Positions 63,225-64,000 of a stretch of DNA of 64,000 bases are shown one piece after another (position 1 is the first letter of the stretch; every line of letters starts with the position of its first letter). The translations under genes and the position numbers were made by a program. Source of the DNA: Mycolicibacterium gadium (GTDB lineage Bacteria > Actinomycetota > Actinomycetes > Mycobacteriales > Mycobacteriaceae); the NCBI RefSeq assembly GCF_010728925.1, contig NZ_AP022608.1:1426001-1490000 (forward strand), in the 5' to 3' direction. The notes beneath the pieces were generated by a model. That model saw only the letters and a program-made list of their open reading frames with translations, searched no databases and was not told where the DNA came from.

Positions 63225-63428
63225 CAAGTTGTCCTAACTCGTGGTTGCTGTTTTCTGTCTAGCCGCGCTGCTGCAGCACTTCAATTCCTAGCGCAAAGCG
63301 CGCTGGGCAGTTGCGGCGCGGCACCGCCGATTTCGCCCGCTCACGAGGCACGATGATGGTGGCGGTGTAGCGCCAGGTTGGACCGCGCGCCCACGACGGG
63401 CGGTACCCACGCGACGAGAGCCAGGCAG

Positions 63429-63896
63429 ATGCCGAAACGCAGCCCCTGGGCGAGCTACCACAAGCGACAGCGGCAGATCGACTCCAAGGTCTTCGACATC
63501 GTGCTGTCCGCGAGCCACCCCTGCACCTGCGGCCACGTGCAGGGCTTCCACTGGAACACCGACGACGGCGAGAACACCGGCAAGTGCGTTGACGCCGAGT
63601 GCCCGTGCGAGGCGTTCGATGAGGACACGTTCGCGGCGGCGCAACTGTCCGCCGGGGTGCTGCCCACCACCACTGCTGCTGCCGCTGAGCAGGACGACGC
63701 CGAGGACGACGCCTTGCGGCGGGCCATGCGCGCCGAGGAGCAGCGGGAGGTCAGCGCCGAGGAGGCATGGGACCGGGCGGTGCACGCGGATCGGCCGCGA
63801 CCAACCGGCAAGCCTCGGCGCGACACCAAGCAGGACCCGGCGGTGCTCGACGCATTGCGCGAACTCAACGGCAGTCCCGACGATCTCACGGGCTAA
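63429..63896 (+). CDS. Cys-rich element protein
   Basis: 155 residues. CTCGH, CVDAECPCEAF give a zinc-binding N-terminal half (about 32-62); the C-terminal half is Ala/Glu/Arg-rich helix. Divergent from the 62931 gene. No family recognised. GC content drops just after its stop, which may mark the border of the element. Confidence 0.5.
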   Translation: MPKRSPWASYHKRQRQIDSKVFDIVLSASHPCTCGHVQGFHWNTDDGENTGKCVDAECPCEAFDEDTFAAAQLSAGVLPTTTAAAAEQDDAEDDALRRAMRAEEQREVSAEEAWDRAVHADRPRPTGKPRRDTKQDPAVLDALRELNGSPDDLTG

Positions 63897-63971
63897 AGCA
63901 CGCCACCCTGGCTACCGAAAACGACGAGAAGCTCTCTTCCTAACATCGCCCTTAACAGATATCATCGTCCA

Positions 63972-64000
63972 ATGACGATCAATCGCGAGGGCAATACCGC
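63972..64000 (+). CDS. start of an unidentified gene, cut by window end
   Basis: An ATG at 63972 begins MTINREGNT and runs off the window. The preceding about 75 bases are AT-richer than the rest. Too short to identify. Confidence 0.25.

Overview
The window is high-GC actinobacterial DNA from a mycobacterium, most likely a fast-growing Mycolicibacterium-type species. The evidence is gene content and order: the central part follows, with gaps, the Mycobacterium tuberculosis order clpC2 (Rv2667) to sigA (Rv2703). This includes zapE, ribD-like, aftC, msrB, hemQ-hemY-hemE, the ribonuclease D gene, dxs, an Rv2686c-2688c-type ABC exporter, the paired TrkA-like genes ceoB and ceoC, dut, cei, suhB, ppgK and sigA. 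Gene names rest on my recognition of the proteins and of this order; no database search was run.

Layout. (1) About 1-9150 is the end of a small integrated phage-like or satellite-like element beside the 3' end of a tRNA-Val(CAC) gene. It carries a RepA-like ATPase, an array of short iteron-like repeats, a run of tiny zinc-binding and HTH proteins, a tape-measure protein with no other tail gene in view, an HNH protein and a likely small terminase. (2) 9150-10455 holds four tRNA genes (Val on the minus strand; Gly, Cys, Val on the plus strand), a lipoprotein gene and a decayed duplicate of it. (3) 10500-34900 holds small secreted proteins, an AraC-type regulator, clpC2 with two palindromic operators, an ECF sigma factor coupled to an alkyl-DNA repair gene, then envelope and core genes: aftC, msrB, malic enzyme, the coproporphyrin-dependent haem genes hemE-hemY-hemQ, ribonuclease D, a PhoD-like phosphatase, dxs and nhaA. 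(4) 34900-40600 holds two ABC exporter operons and a MarR-type regulator. (5) 40600-55700 holds an RNA methyltransferase, an APC permease, ceoB/ceoC, an MFS exporter, dut, a perfect CRP-type site before cei, suhB, ppgK and sigA. (6) 55750 to at least 63900 is a second integrated element, similar in scale to the phiRv1/phiRv2 elements of M. tuberculosis: integrase, coupled small genes, a winged-helix protein whose 3' end opens an array of six dyad repeats, an HK97-type capsid gene without portal, protease or large terminase in view, and an excisionase-like gene.

The most interesting observation is an identical 17-nt element, CCGGGAAGTCTGGTCGG in gene orientation, at the presumed 5' end of three transcripts: nhaA, the 35102 ABC operon and the 39125-40027 ABC operon. 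In each case it lies 12-14 nt after a TANNNT -10 box and 29-35 nt before the start codon. It can form a short stem whose outer pair changes G-C to T-A between copies, and its 3' part can pair instead with a CGACC segment near the ribosome binding site. It looks like an undescribed cis-regulatory RNA or operator linking an antiporter and two exporters. The two integrated elements, each with repeats in and after a replication-type gene and each with a single isolated virion gene in view, are the next most interesting features.
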